Counted from the first letter of the stretch, positions 18,652 to 29,295 are shown. The stretch is 64,000 bases of DNA from Ignavibacterium sp. (GCA_032027145.1 JAVSMP010000001.1:2051116-2115115); one strand, 5' to 3'. The notes: generated by a model from the sequence alone, not told the origin. Numbers and translations: made by a program.

Positions 18652-20463
18652 TCACTTATTGAGTTTGCCGAGATTAAATCTCTTTCTTTCATTCGTATCA
18701 AGATAGAGTTTTCTTAAACGGATTGATTTGGGAGTAACCTCCACCATTTCATCATCATCTACATATTCAAGAGCTTCTTCAAGCGAGAACTTAACTGCGG
18801 GGGTTATCTTGATTGCTTTATCAGCGCCCGAAGCTCGCATATTTGTAAGCTTTTTACCTCGCTGAATATTTACTTCGATATCGTTTTCTTTGGTATGCTC
18901 GCCTATGATTTGACCTTTGTAAACAACATCTCCCGGGTCTATAAAAAATTTTCCACGATCCTGTAAACTGTCAATAGCATAAGCGGTAGAAGGACCTTCA
19001 TCCATAGAAATAATTACACCATTTTTTGAACCGTTAATAGAACCTTTGAAAAATTCATACTGATAAAAACGATGATGCATTACTGCTTCACCCTGTGTAG
19101 CATTTAAAACTTTTGTCCTCAATCCCATAATTCCGCGGGAAGGAATATGAAAATGAATCTTAGACATATTACCTTTCTTTTCCATCTTCATAAGTTCGCC
19201 GCGCCGCTGACCGACAAGTTCAATTACTTTACCCGAAAGTTCCTCCGGCACATCTACTACCAATACTTCAATTGGTTCTGCTTTTTTCCCGTCAATTTCT
19301 TTGTATATCACTTTTGGTTCGCGGATCTGGAGTTCAAAACCTTCGCGCCGCATATTTTCAACAAGTACCGAAAGGTGAAGAATTCCTCTGCCTGATACTT
19401 TAAAAGAATCAGGTGAACTTGTTTCCTGAACTTTGAGGGCAACATTATGTTCAAGCTCCTTAAATAATCTTTCTCTGATCTGACGTGATGTTACGGATTT
19501 TCCTTCGCGTCCATAAAACGGTGAATTGTTTACGGTAAATGTCATACTTATTGTTGGTTCATCAATAGAAATATTGGGCAGTGGTTCAGGATTTTCGGAA
19601 TCAGTGATAGTATCACCGATATCCACATCATCAATTCCGACAATTGCGCAAATATCACCGCAAAAAACTTCCTCGGTTTCTGCTCTCTGCAGTCCTTCAA
19701 AAACCAATAACTGCTTTATCGAAACAGGATGAACAATTCCGCTGCGTTTAATGATAGAAAGTTTATCAGAATCTTTAAGCTTACCTCTGAATACTCTGCC
19801 TATTCCAATTCTTCCGACATAATCATTATAGTCCAAAGTTGTAATCTGCATTTGAACGCTGCCTTTTTTAATTATCGGAGCGGGGACATCTTTAATAATT
19901 GAATCGAGCAATGGAATTAAATTTTCACGTTTATCATTTAAATTTCTTATCGCCCAGCCGTTTCTTCCGCTTGCATAAATAACAGGAAAATCCAATTGCT
20001 CATCATTTGCGTCAAGATCAATAAACAAATCGTATATCTCATTAAGCACTTCTACAGGGCGGTTATCTGTCCGGTCTATTTTATTTATTACCACAATAGG
20101 TTTAAGGTTTAGAGAAAGTGCTTTTTCAAGCACAAATCTTGTCTGCGGCATTGGTCCTTCAAATGAATCAACTAAAAGTAAAACACCGTCAGCCATTTTA
20201 AGAACCCGTTCAACTTCTCCGCCGAAATCGGCATGTCCCGGTGTATCAATTACATTAATTTTATAATCTTTATAAGTAATGCTTATATTTTTTGCAAGTA
20301 TGGTAATTCCTCTTTCGCGTTCGAGGTCATTTGAATCGAGGAATCTTTCCCTTACTATCTGATTTGATCTGAAGATTGAACATTGTTTTAATATCTGATC
20401 TACAAGTGTGGTCTTTCCATGATCAACGTGAGCAATGATTGCTATGTTTCTGATTTTTTTCAT
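18652..20463 (-). CDS. typA: Ribosome-associated GTPase TypA/BipA
   Basis: A 603-residue translational GTPase, normal length for BipA. The G1 motif is AHVDHGKTT (11-19), switch II is DTPGHADFGGEVERV, G4 is NKIDR, and the C-terminal BipA-specific region contains HFHIPSRGIMGLRTK. It binds the ribosome and supports 50S assembly and growth under stress, especially cold (family knowledge). It is monocistronic, with a 76-bp gap to the quinone oxidoreductase gene upstream; no strong ribosome site precedes ATG 20463. Confidence 0.97.
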   Translation of the reverse strand: MKKIRNIAIIAHVDHGKTTLVDQILKQCSIFRSNQIVRERFLDSNDLERERGITILAKNISITYKDYKINVIDTPGHADFGGEVERVLKMADGVLLLVDSFEGPMPQTRFVLEKALSLNLKPIVVINKIDRTDNRPVEVLNEIYDLFIDLDANDEQLDFPVIYASGRNGWAIRNLNDKRENLIPLLDSIIKDVPAPIIKKGSVQMQITTLDYNDYVGRIGIGRVFRGKLKDSDKLSIIKRSGIVHPVSIKQLLVFEGLQRAETEEVFCGDICAIVGIDDVDIGDTITDSENPEPLPNISIDEPTISMTFTVNNSPFYGREGKSVTSRQIRERLFKELEHNVALKVQETSSPDSFKVSGRGILHLSVLVENMRREGFELQIREPKVIYKEIDGKKAEPIEVLVVDVPEELSGKVIELVGQRRGELMKMEKKGNMSKIHFHIPSRGIMGLRTKVLNATQGEAVMHHRFYQYEFFKGSINGSKNGVIISMDEGPSTAYAIDSLQDRGKFFIDPGDVVYKGQIIGEHTKENDIEVNIQRGKKLTNMRASGADKAIKITPAVKFSLEEALEYVDDDEMVEVTPKSIRLRKLYLDTNERKRFNLGKLNK

Positions 20464-20539
20464 CGTTTTAAAATAGTGATTAAAAATTAAGGTGCTAATT
20501 TAATTAAGCGGGACTGAAAGCAGAAAATATTTTTATACT

Positions 20540-21568
20540 TTATTTTTCATCATTAATGTTTATCACAACTTTGCCAACTGTCTGCCTTGATTGAAATTTT
20601 CTTATGGCATCAATCAGATTGCTAAAATTAAACCGCTCTCCAATTACTGGTTTAGCTAAGGATAAATTTTGAATTTCAGATAAATATTTTTTCAGAATTT
20701 CAGCTTTACTCCATAAATAGATAAGATTAAAACCCATCACACTTTTATTACTGTCAGTAAGCTTTAGCGGATCAATTTTAGGACGCATAAAATATTTGCC
20801 AATAACTTTCAGGTAATTGGGTGAAAAACTTCCGGTTGAAAAATGTGCTGCACCATAAACAATTACTCTTCCGCCTGCACTTACTTGCTTAAAACTTTGT
20901 GAAAAAATCTTACCGCCAATGCTCTCAAGAACAAGATCAAGATTTCTGTTATTAATACTTTCTTTCAGTTGTTGACTGAAATTACTATTGCGGACTATAA
21001 CTTTGTCGTAGCCTTCTTTTATCAGTAAGTCAGTTTTGTTCGAATTACCTACAGTGCCGATTGTAAAAGCATTAAACTTCTTTGCAATTCTGTTAGCATA
21101 AATTCCTACTCCGCCGGCAGCCGAATTAATCAACACTGTCGAATCAGTCTGGATATTTCCTAAAATAACAAGAGAGTAATAAGCTGTTAAAGAATGAACT
21201 ATAAATGAAGCTCCTTCTTCAAAGCTCCAGTTTGAAGGTAACGGAGTTACATAGTTCTTATTAATATTAAGATGTGTTGCGTATGCACCAAATCTGATTA
21301 CACCCATTATCTTATCACCAGGTTCAAATTCAGTAACATCTTTACCTTTATTAATTATTATACCCGAATACTCTAAACCCGGGATAAAACTTCCTTTTGG
21401 AGTTGCAGAATACAGACCTTGAATAGCAAATACGTCGGCAAAATTTAAACCAATAGCTTTAACTTCAACAGTAACTTCGTCCGGTGCAGGTTGTGAAAGG
21501 GTTTCAGTTAATAATTTCAGATTTTTGAGTGAACCAGAACTATCAATCCGGTAAACTGATCTTTCCAT
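20540..21568 (-). CDS. Zinc-independent MDR oxidoreductase (quinone reductase type)
   Basis: A 342-residue medium-chain dehydrogenase/reductase of the quinone oxidoreductase/VAT-1 group. The N-terminal GroES-like domain has GLNFADVFAIQG and PGLEYSG. The Rossmann domain has the NADPH loop AAGGVG (150-155). The cysteine and histidine ligands of zinc alcohol dehydrogenases are absent from the usual sites, so it should use NADPH to reduce quinones or enones without zinc. It stands alone between typA and a divergent LTA-synthase-like gene. Confidence 0.88.
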   Translation of the reverse strand: MERSVYRIDSSGSLKNLKLLTETLSQPAPDEVTVEVKAIGLNFADVFAIQGLYSATPKGSFIPGLEYSGIIINKGKDVTEFEPGDKIMGVIRFGAYATHLNINKNYVTPLPSNWSFEEGASFIVHSLTAYYSLVILGNIQTDSTVLINSAAGGVGIYANRIAKKFNAFTIGTVGNSNKTDLLIKEGYDKVIVRNSNFSQQLKESINNRNLDLVLESIGGKIFSQSFKQVSAGGRVIVYGAAHFSTGSFSPNYLKVIGKYFMRPKIDPLKLTDSNKSVMGFNLIYLWSKAEILKKYLSEIQNLSLAKPVIGERFNFSNLIDAIRKFQSRQTVGKVVININDEK

Positions 21569-21748
21569 AGAATTTCTTATTTTAATTGCGAGTAAAATTT
21601 TAAAATTATTTAACCGATTAAATCATTGGGAAGTCAGGTTTTTCAGAAGAATAACATCAGTTAATAATTAAATATTCAATACAAATATAAAAAGTATGCT
21701 TAATGTTAGAAAGCATTTCCATTTTCTGCATTTAAGATTGGTTTGGTA

Positions 21749-23692
21749 ATGACATTTAAATTAAAGCTTAACAGACAAGTAAAATTAACACTTATAATAG
21801 TTTTCTCTCTGTTGTTATTATATTTTTTAATAAGAACCGGTTTTTTGATTTATAATTATAACAGGTTTAGTCAGTTTTCGGCAAGTGAAATATTCTCAGC
21901 TTTCCTGATTGGATTAAGATTCGATATCAGCTCAATCTTTTTTATTAATATCTTCCCCTTAGTTCTGTTAAATCTGCCGGGTAAAATTTTTAGAAATAAA
22001 TATTATGAAGGAACAATTTTTACTATACTCGTCGCAGCTAATCTTTTAATGATTATTATATCGTTTTCAGACTATGGTTATTATAATATAACGGAGCGCC
22101 GTTTAAGTTATGAATTGTATTTTATGATTTCGGATATAATAAGCATTTTGCCCGGACTTATTATTTCCCATTACATTATTTCAATTATAATTTTGTTAAC
22201 TGCTGCGGCAATCATTTACTTTAGCAGTAAGTTTATTAAATCATTTCATATAAAGCATCCGCGGAAATCTACATTTGTTAAAGAATTATTATTCCTGATA
22301 GTCCTGATAATCTGTTCAATTATTGCAATAAGAGGCGGATTACAATTAAAGCCTTTAAGGCAGGCAAATGCGTTTCCAAATGAAAATCTGGAACTTGGAT
22401 ATCTTGCACTTAATACATCATATACTGTTATCAGAAGTTATTTTCAGAATAATATTAAAGTTATAGAGAATCTTGATTACGATGATGCATTAACAACAGT
22501 ACGAAAAATGATATCAACTGACAAAGATAAATTTATTGATGACGGATTTCCGTTTTTAAGGATTACCGAAGCTGATTCAGGAATAAACAAAATGAATGTT
22601 GTAATATTCATAATGGAAAGTTGGTCTGCTAATTTTTGCGGAAGTATAACTGGTAAAAATTCTTTTACACCTTTTTTTGACAGCCTTGCTGAACACTCAA
22701 TTTTGTTTACCAGCTTTTTTGCAAACGGTCAAAGATCAATAGAAAGTGTTCCTTCAATTACAGCTTCAATTCCTTCATTGTTTGATATTTCAATAATCGG
22801 ATCAAGAGCCGAGTTAAATAATATTAAAGGATTAGGATCAATACTAAAGAGAGAAGGATATACCACATCATTTCATCATGGAGCAAAAAGCGGTTCGATG
22901 GGTTTTGATGGATTTACAAAACTTGCCGGATTTGATAATTATTTTGGGAAAGAAGATATGAGTGAATATGATGATGATGATACTGATGGAATGTGGGGCA
23001 TTTGTGATGAGCCGTTCTTTATTGAATCTGCTAAAAATATAGATAAGTTTAATCAGCCTTTTTGTTCTGTTATCTTTTCACTTTCATCACACGATCCGTT
23101 CAGAATCCCTGATAAGAGAAAATCTTTGTTTGAAAAGTACAGCGGTGAAACAGAGCTTGAAAGGTCAATAAGATATTCGGATTTCAGCCTGCAGAAATTT
23201 TTTGAATATGTAAAAACAAAAAGCTGGTTCGATAATACTGTCTTTTTAATAACCGCTGATCATACTTTATATAATACCCGAAAAGATTTTGAATCTACTT
23301 TTCATATTCCGTTACTCATCTTTAATCCAAAAAATTCAACAGGAACAAAATATGATAAACCTGCTTCGCAGATAGATATAGTTCCATCGTTGATTGATAT
23401 GCTTAATATTACAACAAAACATTCGTCAATGGGCAAATCAATTTTTGATACGGAAAAGCGGTTTGTTGTTTTTAAGTTTCATAGCGAATATACTATTCTT
23501 ACAGATCAATACAGATTAGGGAATACTTTGGAAAAAGCTCCAACTTTATACTTTAATAATGATTCCTCTAATATTGATCTTTCTGAGGATAAACCGGAAA
23601 TAGTTTCTGAGCTTAATAAAAAACTATTAGCATATTTACAGCTTGTGTCTTATTCCGTAGCTCACAACAAAATATTCATTCCGGATAGATAA
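21749..23692 (+). CDS. LTA synthase-like membrane sulfatase-fold enzyme
   Basis: A 647-residue protein with about five N-terminal membrane helices (residues 10-195) and a large extracytoplasmic sulfatase/alkaline-phosphatase-fold domain. Metal-site residues are E290 in MESW and the D-H pair in TADHT. The nucleophile position reads G-Q-R-S-I-E with S330, where Gram-positive LtaS uses Thr. In Gram-negative members this fold transfers phosphoglycerol or phosphoethanolamine to envelope glycans or lipids. I chose ATG 21749; an in-frame TTG six bases upstream is less likely. The gene is monocistronic. Confidence 0.87.
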   Translation: MTFKLKLNRQVKLTLIIVFSLLLLYFLIRTGFLIYNYNRFSQFSASEIFSAFLIGLRFDISSIFFINIFPLVLLNLPGKIFRNKYYEGTIFTILVAANLLMIIISFSDYGYYNITERRLSYELYFMISDIISILPGLIISHYIISIIILLTAAAIIYFSSKFIKSFHIKHPRKSTFVKELLFLIVLIICSIIAIRGGLQLKPLRQANAFPNENLELGYLALNTSYTVIRSYFQNNIKVIENLDYDDALTTVRKMISTDKDKFIDDGFPFLRITEADSGINKMNVVIFIMESWSANFCGSITGKNSFTPFFDSLAEHSILFTSFFANGQRSIESVPSITASIPSLFDISIIGSRAELNNIKGLGSILKREGYTTSFHHGAKSGSMGFDGFTKLAGFDNYFGKEDMSEYDDDDTDGMWGICDEPFFIESAKNIDKFNQPFCSVIFSLSSHDPFRIPDKRKSLFEKYSGETELERSIRYSDFSLQKFFEYVKTKSWFDNTVFLITADHTLYNTRKDFESTFHIPLLIFNPKNSTGTKYDKPASQIDIVPSLIDMLNITTKHSSMGKSIFDTEKRFVVFKFHSEYTILTDQYRLGNTLEKAPTLYFNNDSSNIDLSEDKPEIVSELNKKLLAYLQLVSYSVAHNKIFIPDR

Positions 23693-23798
23693 AATCAGAT
23701 ATTAAATACTTTAATTATCTTTACGGCACTGATTTAATTTCTGTTTAATTAAATTACATTTACGGTATTTAACAAAGCAAAATAGTTAAAGGATAAAT

Positions 23799-25631
23799 AT
23801 GAATGATCAAATAATTGAATGTGTTCCAAACTTTTCTGAAGGACAGCGTCCTGAGATCATCAAACAAATTACTGATGAAATTGAGAAGGTTGAAGGGGTA
23901 AAACTGCTTGATGTTGATCCCGGCTACGATATGAACCGGACTGTTGTAACATTTATCGGCAATGCAAAGGGTGTAAAAGAAGCCGCATTTAATGCAATTA
24001 AAAAAGCTTCTGAACTTATTGATATGAGCAAACATAAGGGTTCACATCCAAGAATGGGTGCTACAGATGTCTGCCCGTTTGTTCCGGTAAGCGGAATAAC
24101 GACAGAAGAGTGTATCGAACTTTCCAACGAAGTTGCAAAAAGAGTTGGACAGGAGTTAAATATACCTGTTTATCTTTATGAAAAATCAGCCGTTAAGCCT
24201 GAAAGAGAAAATCTTGCTAAGATAAGACAAGGAGAGTATGAAGCACTCGAAGAGAAATTAAAAAAACCGGAATGGAAACCTGATTATGGACCCTCTGAAT
24301 TTAATGCAAAAGCCGGCGCAACAGTAATGGGCGTGCGTGAGTTTTTAATTGCATATAATATTAATCTGAACACACGTGAAGAAAAATATGCTTCTGATAT
24401 TGCTTTTGAACTCAGAGAGAAGGGAAGAAGTGCAAGAGAGGGAAGCAAAGGTCCGTTTTATTTTAAAAGTGAGAAAATATTAAAATATGAAAAAGATAAA
24501 TATCCTTGCGGCAGTTGCGATTTTACAGGAAAAACAATTTCTGAAACTGTTAAACATTGTAAAGATTCACATAATTATGATCTGACTGAACTGCTGGAAT
24601 TAAATGGAATTGATCCATCCAAACCCGAAGGACAATCCGTTAAAATTCCAGGCTTGTTTAAACATTGTAAAGCAATTGGCTGGATGGTTAATAAATTTGA
24701 TCGCGCACAGATATCAATAAATCTAACAAATTATAAAATTACTTCTATGCATGATGTTTTTGATGCAACAGAAAAACTTGCTGCCGATAGAGGTTTACGT
24801 GTAACAGGAAGTGAGATAGTTGGGATGGTTCCTTATCCGGCTTTACTTGAAACCGGTAAATATTATTTAAGAAAACAACATCGCTCAATCGGTGTTCCGG
24901 TAAAAGATATTCTTAATACCGCAGTTCAATCTCTTGGATTAAATGATGTATCGGAGTTTAATATTGAAGAAAGAGTATTGGGGCTGCCTGAAAATCCTGA
25001 TACAGCTTTAGTTGAAATGAAACTGACTGATTTTGTTGATGAGGTCTCGAGAGAAACCCCTGCCCCCGGAGGTGGTTCTGTTGCTGCATTAGCAGGTGCA
25101 CTTGGCGCTGCATTATCTTCAATGGTGGCTAATCTTACAGCAAACAAACGCGGCAGCAGTGTCGAAACAGATAAGATTCTTAACGGAGCGGCGGATAAGT
25201 GTCAGGAAATTAAAAATGCTTTAGTCAAAGCTGTAGATGATGATACAAATGCTTACAATGATTTTATTATTGCAAAGCGTTTACCGAATAAAACTTCTGA
25301 AGAAAAAAAATTGCGTGAAGAAGCAATGCAGAATGGATTGAAACATGCAGTGCTTGTTCCATTACAAACTGCACAGTTAAGTTATCAGATAATCGAAATT
25401 GCAGAAGAAGTTGCAAAGCATGGAAACCCAAGTTCTATTACTGATGTTGGAGTTGGTGCACAAAGTGCTTTTACCGGAGTGTTTGGCGGTGTTTATAATG
25501 TACTTACAAATCTTAAAGATATTAAGGATGATAAGTTTAATGCTGATATGAGAAATACTTGTAATGAACTGAAAATGCAGGCTAAGGAAAGATTAAATAA
25601 AGTACTGGAGCTTGTGGAAAGCCATCTTTAA
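23799..25631 (+). CDS. ftcD: Glutamate formimidoyltransferase / formimidoyl-THF cyclodeaminase with inserted zinc finger
   Basis: A 610-residue bifunctional enzyme of histidine degradation and one-carbon metabolism. The transferase N-terminal part carries the catalytic region KGSHPRMGATDVCPF with H83. The transferase C-terminal part resumes at PGLFKHCKAIGWMV (about 284). The cyclodeaminase domain (about 420-610) contains the loop ETPAPGGGSVAALAGALGAAL. Between the two transferase halves there is an extra stretch of about 55 residues (229-283) with C237-x2-C240-x12-H253-x4-H258, the exact spacing of a C2H2 zinc finger. The protein is longer than the mammalian enzyme of about 540 residues, largely because of this insert. 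hutH, hutU and hutI are not in the window. Confidence 0.93.
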   Translation: MNDQIIECVPNFSEGQRPEIIKQITDEIEKVEGVKLLDVDPGYDMNRTVVTFIGNAKGVKEAAFNAIKKASELIDMSKHKGSHPRMGATDVCPFVPVSGITTEECIELSNEVAKRVGQELNIPVYLYEKSAVKPERENLAKIRQGEYEALEEKLKKPEWKPDYGPSEFNAKAGATVMGVREFLIAYNINLNTREEKYASDIAFELREKGRSAREGSKGPFYFKSEKILKYEKDKYPCGSCDFTGKTISETVKHCKDSHNYDLTELLELNGIDPSKPEGQSVKIPGLFKHCKAIGWMVNKFDRAQISINLTNYKITSMHDVFDATEKLAADRGLRVTGSEIVGMVPYPALLETGKYYLRKQHRSIGVPVKDILNTAVQSLGLNDVSEFNIEERVLGLPENPDTALVEMKLTDFVDEVSRETPAPGGGSVAALAGALGAALSSMVANLTANKRGSSVETDKILNGAADKCQEIKNALVKAVDDDTNAYNDFIIAKRLPNKTSEEKKLREEAMQNGLKHAVLVPLQTAQLSYQIIEIAEEVAKHGNPSSITDVGVGAQSAFTGVFGGVYNVLTNLKDIKDDKFNADMRNTCNELKMQAKERLNKVLELVESHL

Positions 25632-25934
25632 ATTATTTCTTAATAATATTGACAAGGTTTGAATTAACTTTACACTTTTACAAAGCAGAGTTGAGATATA
25701 TTTTTTACTAACAAATCATTGAATGGTATTTCTTAACTCTGCAATAAGTGGATGAGAATTGAGTAAGCGTTATTATCAGGCTAAACACAGTTGAAGTCTG
25801 ACAAAATATTTACTTCTAAAACATAATCTTATTTATCTGCGGGCAAAAACAACTCAAATTATTATTGATTCTAATCTAAACTACTTTTAATTTCCTTTCA
25901 GATTTTTTCCACAAACTAAAATTCAGGAGTTTAT
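25632..25934. other. Intergenic region between ftcD and acs
   Basis: No gene. It holds the inverted repeat at 25685-25742, AT-rich sequence, and the ribosome site CAGGAG six bases before the acs ATG. A promoter for acs must lie here but was not pinned down. Confidence 0.55.
25685..25742. repeat. Inverted repeat upstream of acs
   Basis: GCAGAGTTGAGA at 25685 pairs with TTCTTAACTCTGC ending at 25742, giving about 12 pairs including one G-U, around a loop of roughly 30 bases. It could be the ftcD transcript end or an operator/leader element for acs. No T-run follows the stem, which argues against a simple terminator. Confidence 0.45.
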
Positions 25935-27824
25935 ATGTCTGATAGGAAATTAAGCGGTGAAGTCTTTTATCCAAGTAAAGAAGTTCTTGATCGTACACAA
26001 GTACAATGCGAAAGTATTTATCAATCTGCTGAAAAAGATTCATTGTCATTTTGGGAAAATGAAGCAAATAAGCTTCATTGGTTCAGGAAATGGGATAAAG
26101 TTCTCGATGATTCAAAAAAACCTTTCTTCAAATGGTTTATTAACGGAAAGACAAACATCGCTTATAATTGCCTGGATGTTCACTGCGAAACTTACAGACG
26201 TAATAAAGTTGCTTTAGTGTGGGAAGGAGAAAACGGTGACTTTAGATCCTTGTCTTACTTTGCTTTAAGAAGAGAAACCTGCCGCTTTGCAAATGTACTT
26301 AGAAGTCTTGGTGTTAAAAAAGGTGACAGGGTTACGATTTATATGGGCAGAGTTCCTGAAATTGTAACTGCTATGCTTGCCTGTGCACGAATCGGTGCTA
26401 TTCATTCGGTTGTTTACGGAGGCTTTTCTGTAGAATCACTGCACGAAAGATTAGAAGACAGCCAGTCAAAAGTTTTGATAGTAGCTGATGGAGCTTATCA
26501 AAGAGGCAAAATTGTTGAGTTAAAAAAGATTGCCGATGAAGCTTTGCAGCGGGCAGCAACAGTTGAAAGTGTTCTGGTTATTAAAAGAACTGGTCACGAA
26601 ATCAATATGGAGTTTGGCAGGGATTTTTGGTATCACGATTTAATGTCCTCTCCGATAGCCGGAAACTCCTGTGATATTGAAATAATGGATTCAGAAGATC
26701 CTCTTTACTTACTTTATACTTCAGGAACTACCGGAAAGCCTAAAGCGATTATGCATACTCATGGCGGTTATATGGTTGGAACATATTCAACAACAAAATA
26801 TGTTTTTGACCTGAGTGATGAAGATAGATTCTGGTGTGCTGCTGATCCCGGTTGGGTAACAGGGCACAGTTATATTGTTTACGGTCCTTTGTTAAACGGG
26901 GCAACTTGTTTTATGTATGAAGGAGCACCGAACTTTCCTAATCCCGGCAGATGGTGGAGTATGATTGAAAAATACGGAATCAATATACTATATGCCGCTC
27001 CTACTGCTATCAGAGGATTTATGAGATACGGTGATGCATGGGTTAAACGATACAATCTTTCATCTTTAAGACTACTTGGAAGCGTTGGCGAACCGATTAA
27101 CCCTGAAGCCTGGAGATGGTATCACAAAGTAGTTGGCGGAGAAAGATGTCCGATTATGGATACCTGGTGGCAAACTGAAACAGGAGTTGTTATGATTTCT
27201 CCATTACCCTGCACGCCTTTAAAACCCGGATCAGGAACAAAACCTTTTCCCGGAATTCAGGTAGATATTCTTGATGAAAAAGGTATGCGTACCGATGATG
27301 ATGAAGAAGGTTATTTGGTTATTAAAAATCCATGGCCCTCAATGTTAAGAACTATCTGGAACGATCCTGAAAGGTACATACAGCAATACTGGAGCCGCTT
27401 CCCGGGTATGTATCTTACAGGCGATTCTGCAAGGCGGGATGTAGATGGATATTATTGGATTATCGGAAGAGTTGACGATGTAATTAAAGTTTCAGGATAT
27501 CGTTTAGGAACTGCAGAAATTGAAAGTGCGCTTGTTAGTCATCAGGCAGTTGCCGAAGCTGCTGCAATTGGATTGCCCCATAGTGTTAAAGGGCATGCTA
27601 TACATTGCTATGTTCTGTTAAAAGCAGGGTTTGAAAAATCTGATAAGCTTATTGAAGAACTAAGACAGCACGTTGGTCACGAAGTTGGTCCAATTGCAAA
27701 ACCTGAAAGCATCGAAATTGTTGATTCGCTTCCTAAAACAAGAAGCGGAAAAATTATGCGAAGAGTACTTAAAGCAAAAGCACTTGGAATTGATCCGGGA
27801 AATTTATCTACGCTGGAAGAATAA
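25935..27824 (+). CDS. acs: Acetyl-CoA synthetase (AMP-forming)
   Basis: A 629-residue adenylate-forming enzyme that turns acetate, ATP and CoA into acetyl-CoA. The P-loop-like motif TSGTTGKPKAIMHTHGG (about 262) is followed by DTWWQTETG and the hinge GRVDDVIKVSGYRLGTAEIE. The acetylation-controlled lysine motif PKTRSGKIMRR lies near the end. Length and motifs match Acs. A strong ribosome site (CAGGAG) precedes ATG 25935. It could recycle acetate made by the citrate lyase encoded at 53-56 kb (inference). Confidence 0.97.
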   Translation: MSDRKLSGEVFYPSKEVLDRTQVQCESIYQSAEKDSLSFWENEANKLHWFRKWDKVLDDSKKPFFKWFINGKTNIAYNCLDVHCETYRRNKVALVWEGENGDFRSLSYFALRRETCRFANVLRSLGVKKGDRVTIYMGRVPEIVTAMLACARIGAIHSVVYGGFSVESLHERLEDSQSKVLIVADGAYQRGKIVELKKIADEALQRAATVESVLVIKRTGHEINMEFGRDFWYHDLMSSPIAGNSCDIEIMDSEDPLYLLYTSGTTGKPKAIMHTHGGYMVGTYSTTKYVFDLSDEDRFWCAADPGWVTGHSYIVYGPLLNGATCFMYEGAPNFPNPGRWWSMIEKYGINILYAAPTAIRGFMRYGDAWVKRYNLSSLRLLGSVGEPINPEAWRWYHKVVGGERCPIMDTWWQTETGVVMISPLPCTPLKPGSGTKPFPGIQVDILDEKGMRTDDDEEGYLVIKNPWPSMLRTIWNDPERYIQQYWSRFPGMYLTGDSARRDVDGYYWIIGRVDDVIKVSGYRLGTAEIESALVSHQAVAEAAAIGLPHSVKGHAIHCYVLLKAGFEKSDKLIEELRQHVGHEVGPIAKPESIEIVDSLPKTRSGKIMRRVLKAKALGIDPGNLSTLEE

Positions 27825-28054
27825 ACATTGAACACTGATTAGCTAATTGAAAATTAAAAATAAGAATAGATAAGAGTTAGAAATAAAGTAGAAATCATTA
27901 AGTGTAATTTAAAGATCAAAAGTACAACAAAACCGAAAAAAGAACTATGTTAAATTAAAAGAATTATTTTTTTCAAATTATTAAAATATTATCTATTAAT
28001 ACTTTAATAAAAATTATTTAGTTAATTTTCGTAAACAATAAAATGGAGTTAAAA

Positions 28055-29245
28055 ATGAAAAACCTTTTTTTTAAAAGCATTTTTTCTTTATTTGCCCTTA
28101 CTTTGTTTATTAGTATTCCTGGTTATGCACAACTTGGACAATGGAACGGATCTCAGACAATCTACAATTTCATTTATCGAATGGGACCAGTCGGGATTAA
28201 CAATGTTAAACCAATTGAGATGCTTGAAGTCGATGGTAGAATTCGGCTTTCTGATTCACACGAGGACCCCAAGCCTGGGACTATTCGTTTTTACTCAGCT
28301 AATTCTGATTTTGAAGGATACAATGGCAGTAGCTGGAAGTCTATGACTTCTAAATGGACTTTATCGGGTAACAATATTATTAATAATAATAGTGGATACG
28401 TTCAATTAGGATTGACAAGTAAGCTTGGAATTGGAAAGACACCAAATTCTAAATTGGAGATTTATACTGAGAATGCTGCTAATAGTTGGACAGAAGGGTT
28501 GCAGCTTACTTCAAAATACTATAGTGAATCTACCCCCAGTAATTATGAGACTTATATGATTCAGCGTATGGACGGATTTTATATTAAATCTCACGGGGGT
28601 TATAATTTTATGAGTGGTGATGGTAATACAAATTTTGTGCGTATCAGCAATACAGGAAATGTTGGAGTTGGTATTGCAAATCCTACTCAGAAACTTCACT
28701 TGAACGGAAAGATTTTTATTGAATATACAGGGATTGCAGATGATATTTTTAAGATTAGTGAATACAATGAATTAGGAATAAAAGAAAATGGCCCATCAAA
28801 ACAAGGATATTTAGCCCTATATAACAAAGATCTTGAAATTGTGCCTCCTGTTTTATCAAAAAACTTAGTGTTAAATGCAGGCGGGACATCTTATATACTA
28901 GGTGGGTTGGCACTGGGGAAAACAACGATCAGTTCAGGATATAAGTTTGATGTAAACGGTAAGATCAGAGCAAATGAAATAGTTGTAAACTCAACAGGTG
29001 CTGATTTTGTTTTTGAAGCTGATTACAATTTAAAATCTTTGGAAGAGGTTGAATATTACATAAAAGAAAATAAACATCTTCCCGGTATTCCATCAGCAAA
29101 AGAAGTTGAAGAGAACGGAGTTAGTCTTGGAGAAATGCAGACAAAACTGCTGCAGAAGATTGAGGAGCTAACGTTGTATGTGATAGAATTGAAAAAGGAG
29201 AATGACATTCTTAATACAAAAGTCAATGGATTAGATAAAAGGTAA
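28055..29245 (+). CDS. Secreted tail-fibre-like protein with C-terminal coiled coil
   Basis: A 396-residue exported protein starting at ATG 28055 (ribosome site TGGAG six bases upstream; an in-frame ATG at 28043 overlaps that site). Signal peptide 1-22. The middle repeats a tail-fibre-like theme (VGIGNVKPIEMLEVDGRIR-like segments and GNVGVGIANPTQKLHLNGK). The C-terminal 90 residues contain KHLPGIPSAKEVEENGVSLGEMQTK-type sequence and a coiled coil, a module common in Bacteroidota next to RHS genes and related to intramolecular-chaperone tails. It ends 50 bp before the large rhs gene and is probably co-transcribed. Precise function is unknown; surface display or fibre trimerisation is likely. 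Confidence 0.78.
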   Translation: MKNLFFKSIFSLFALTLFISIPGYAQLGQWNGSQTIYNFIYRMGPVGINNVKPIEMLEVDGRIRLSDSHEDPKPGTIRFYSANSDFEGYNGSSWKSMTSKWTLSGNNIINNNSGYVQLGLTSKLGIGKTPNSKLEIYTENAANSWTEGLQLTSKYYSESTPSNYETYMIQRMDGFYIKSHGGYNFMSGDGNTNFVRISNTGNVGVGIANPTQKLHLNGKIFIEYTGIADDIFKISEYNELGIKENGPSKQGYLALYNKDLEIVPPVLSKNLVLNAGGTSYILGGLALGKTTISSGYKFDVNGKIRANEIVVNSTGADFVFEADYNLKSLEEVEYYIKENKHLPGIPSAKEVEENGVSLGEMQTKLLQKIEELTLYVIELKKENDILNTKVNGLDKR

Positions 29246-29295
29246 ATCATAAAATCATCGCATTATCGGTAAGAAAAAATAAAAAGGGTAATACT

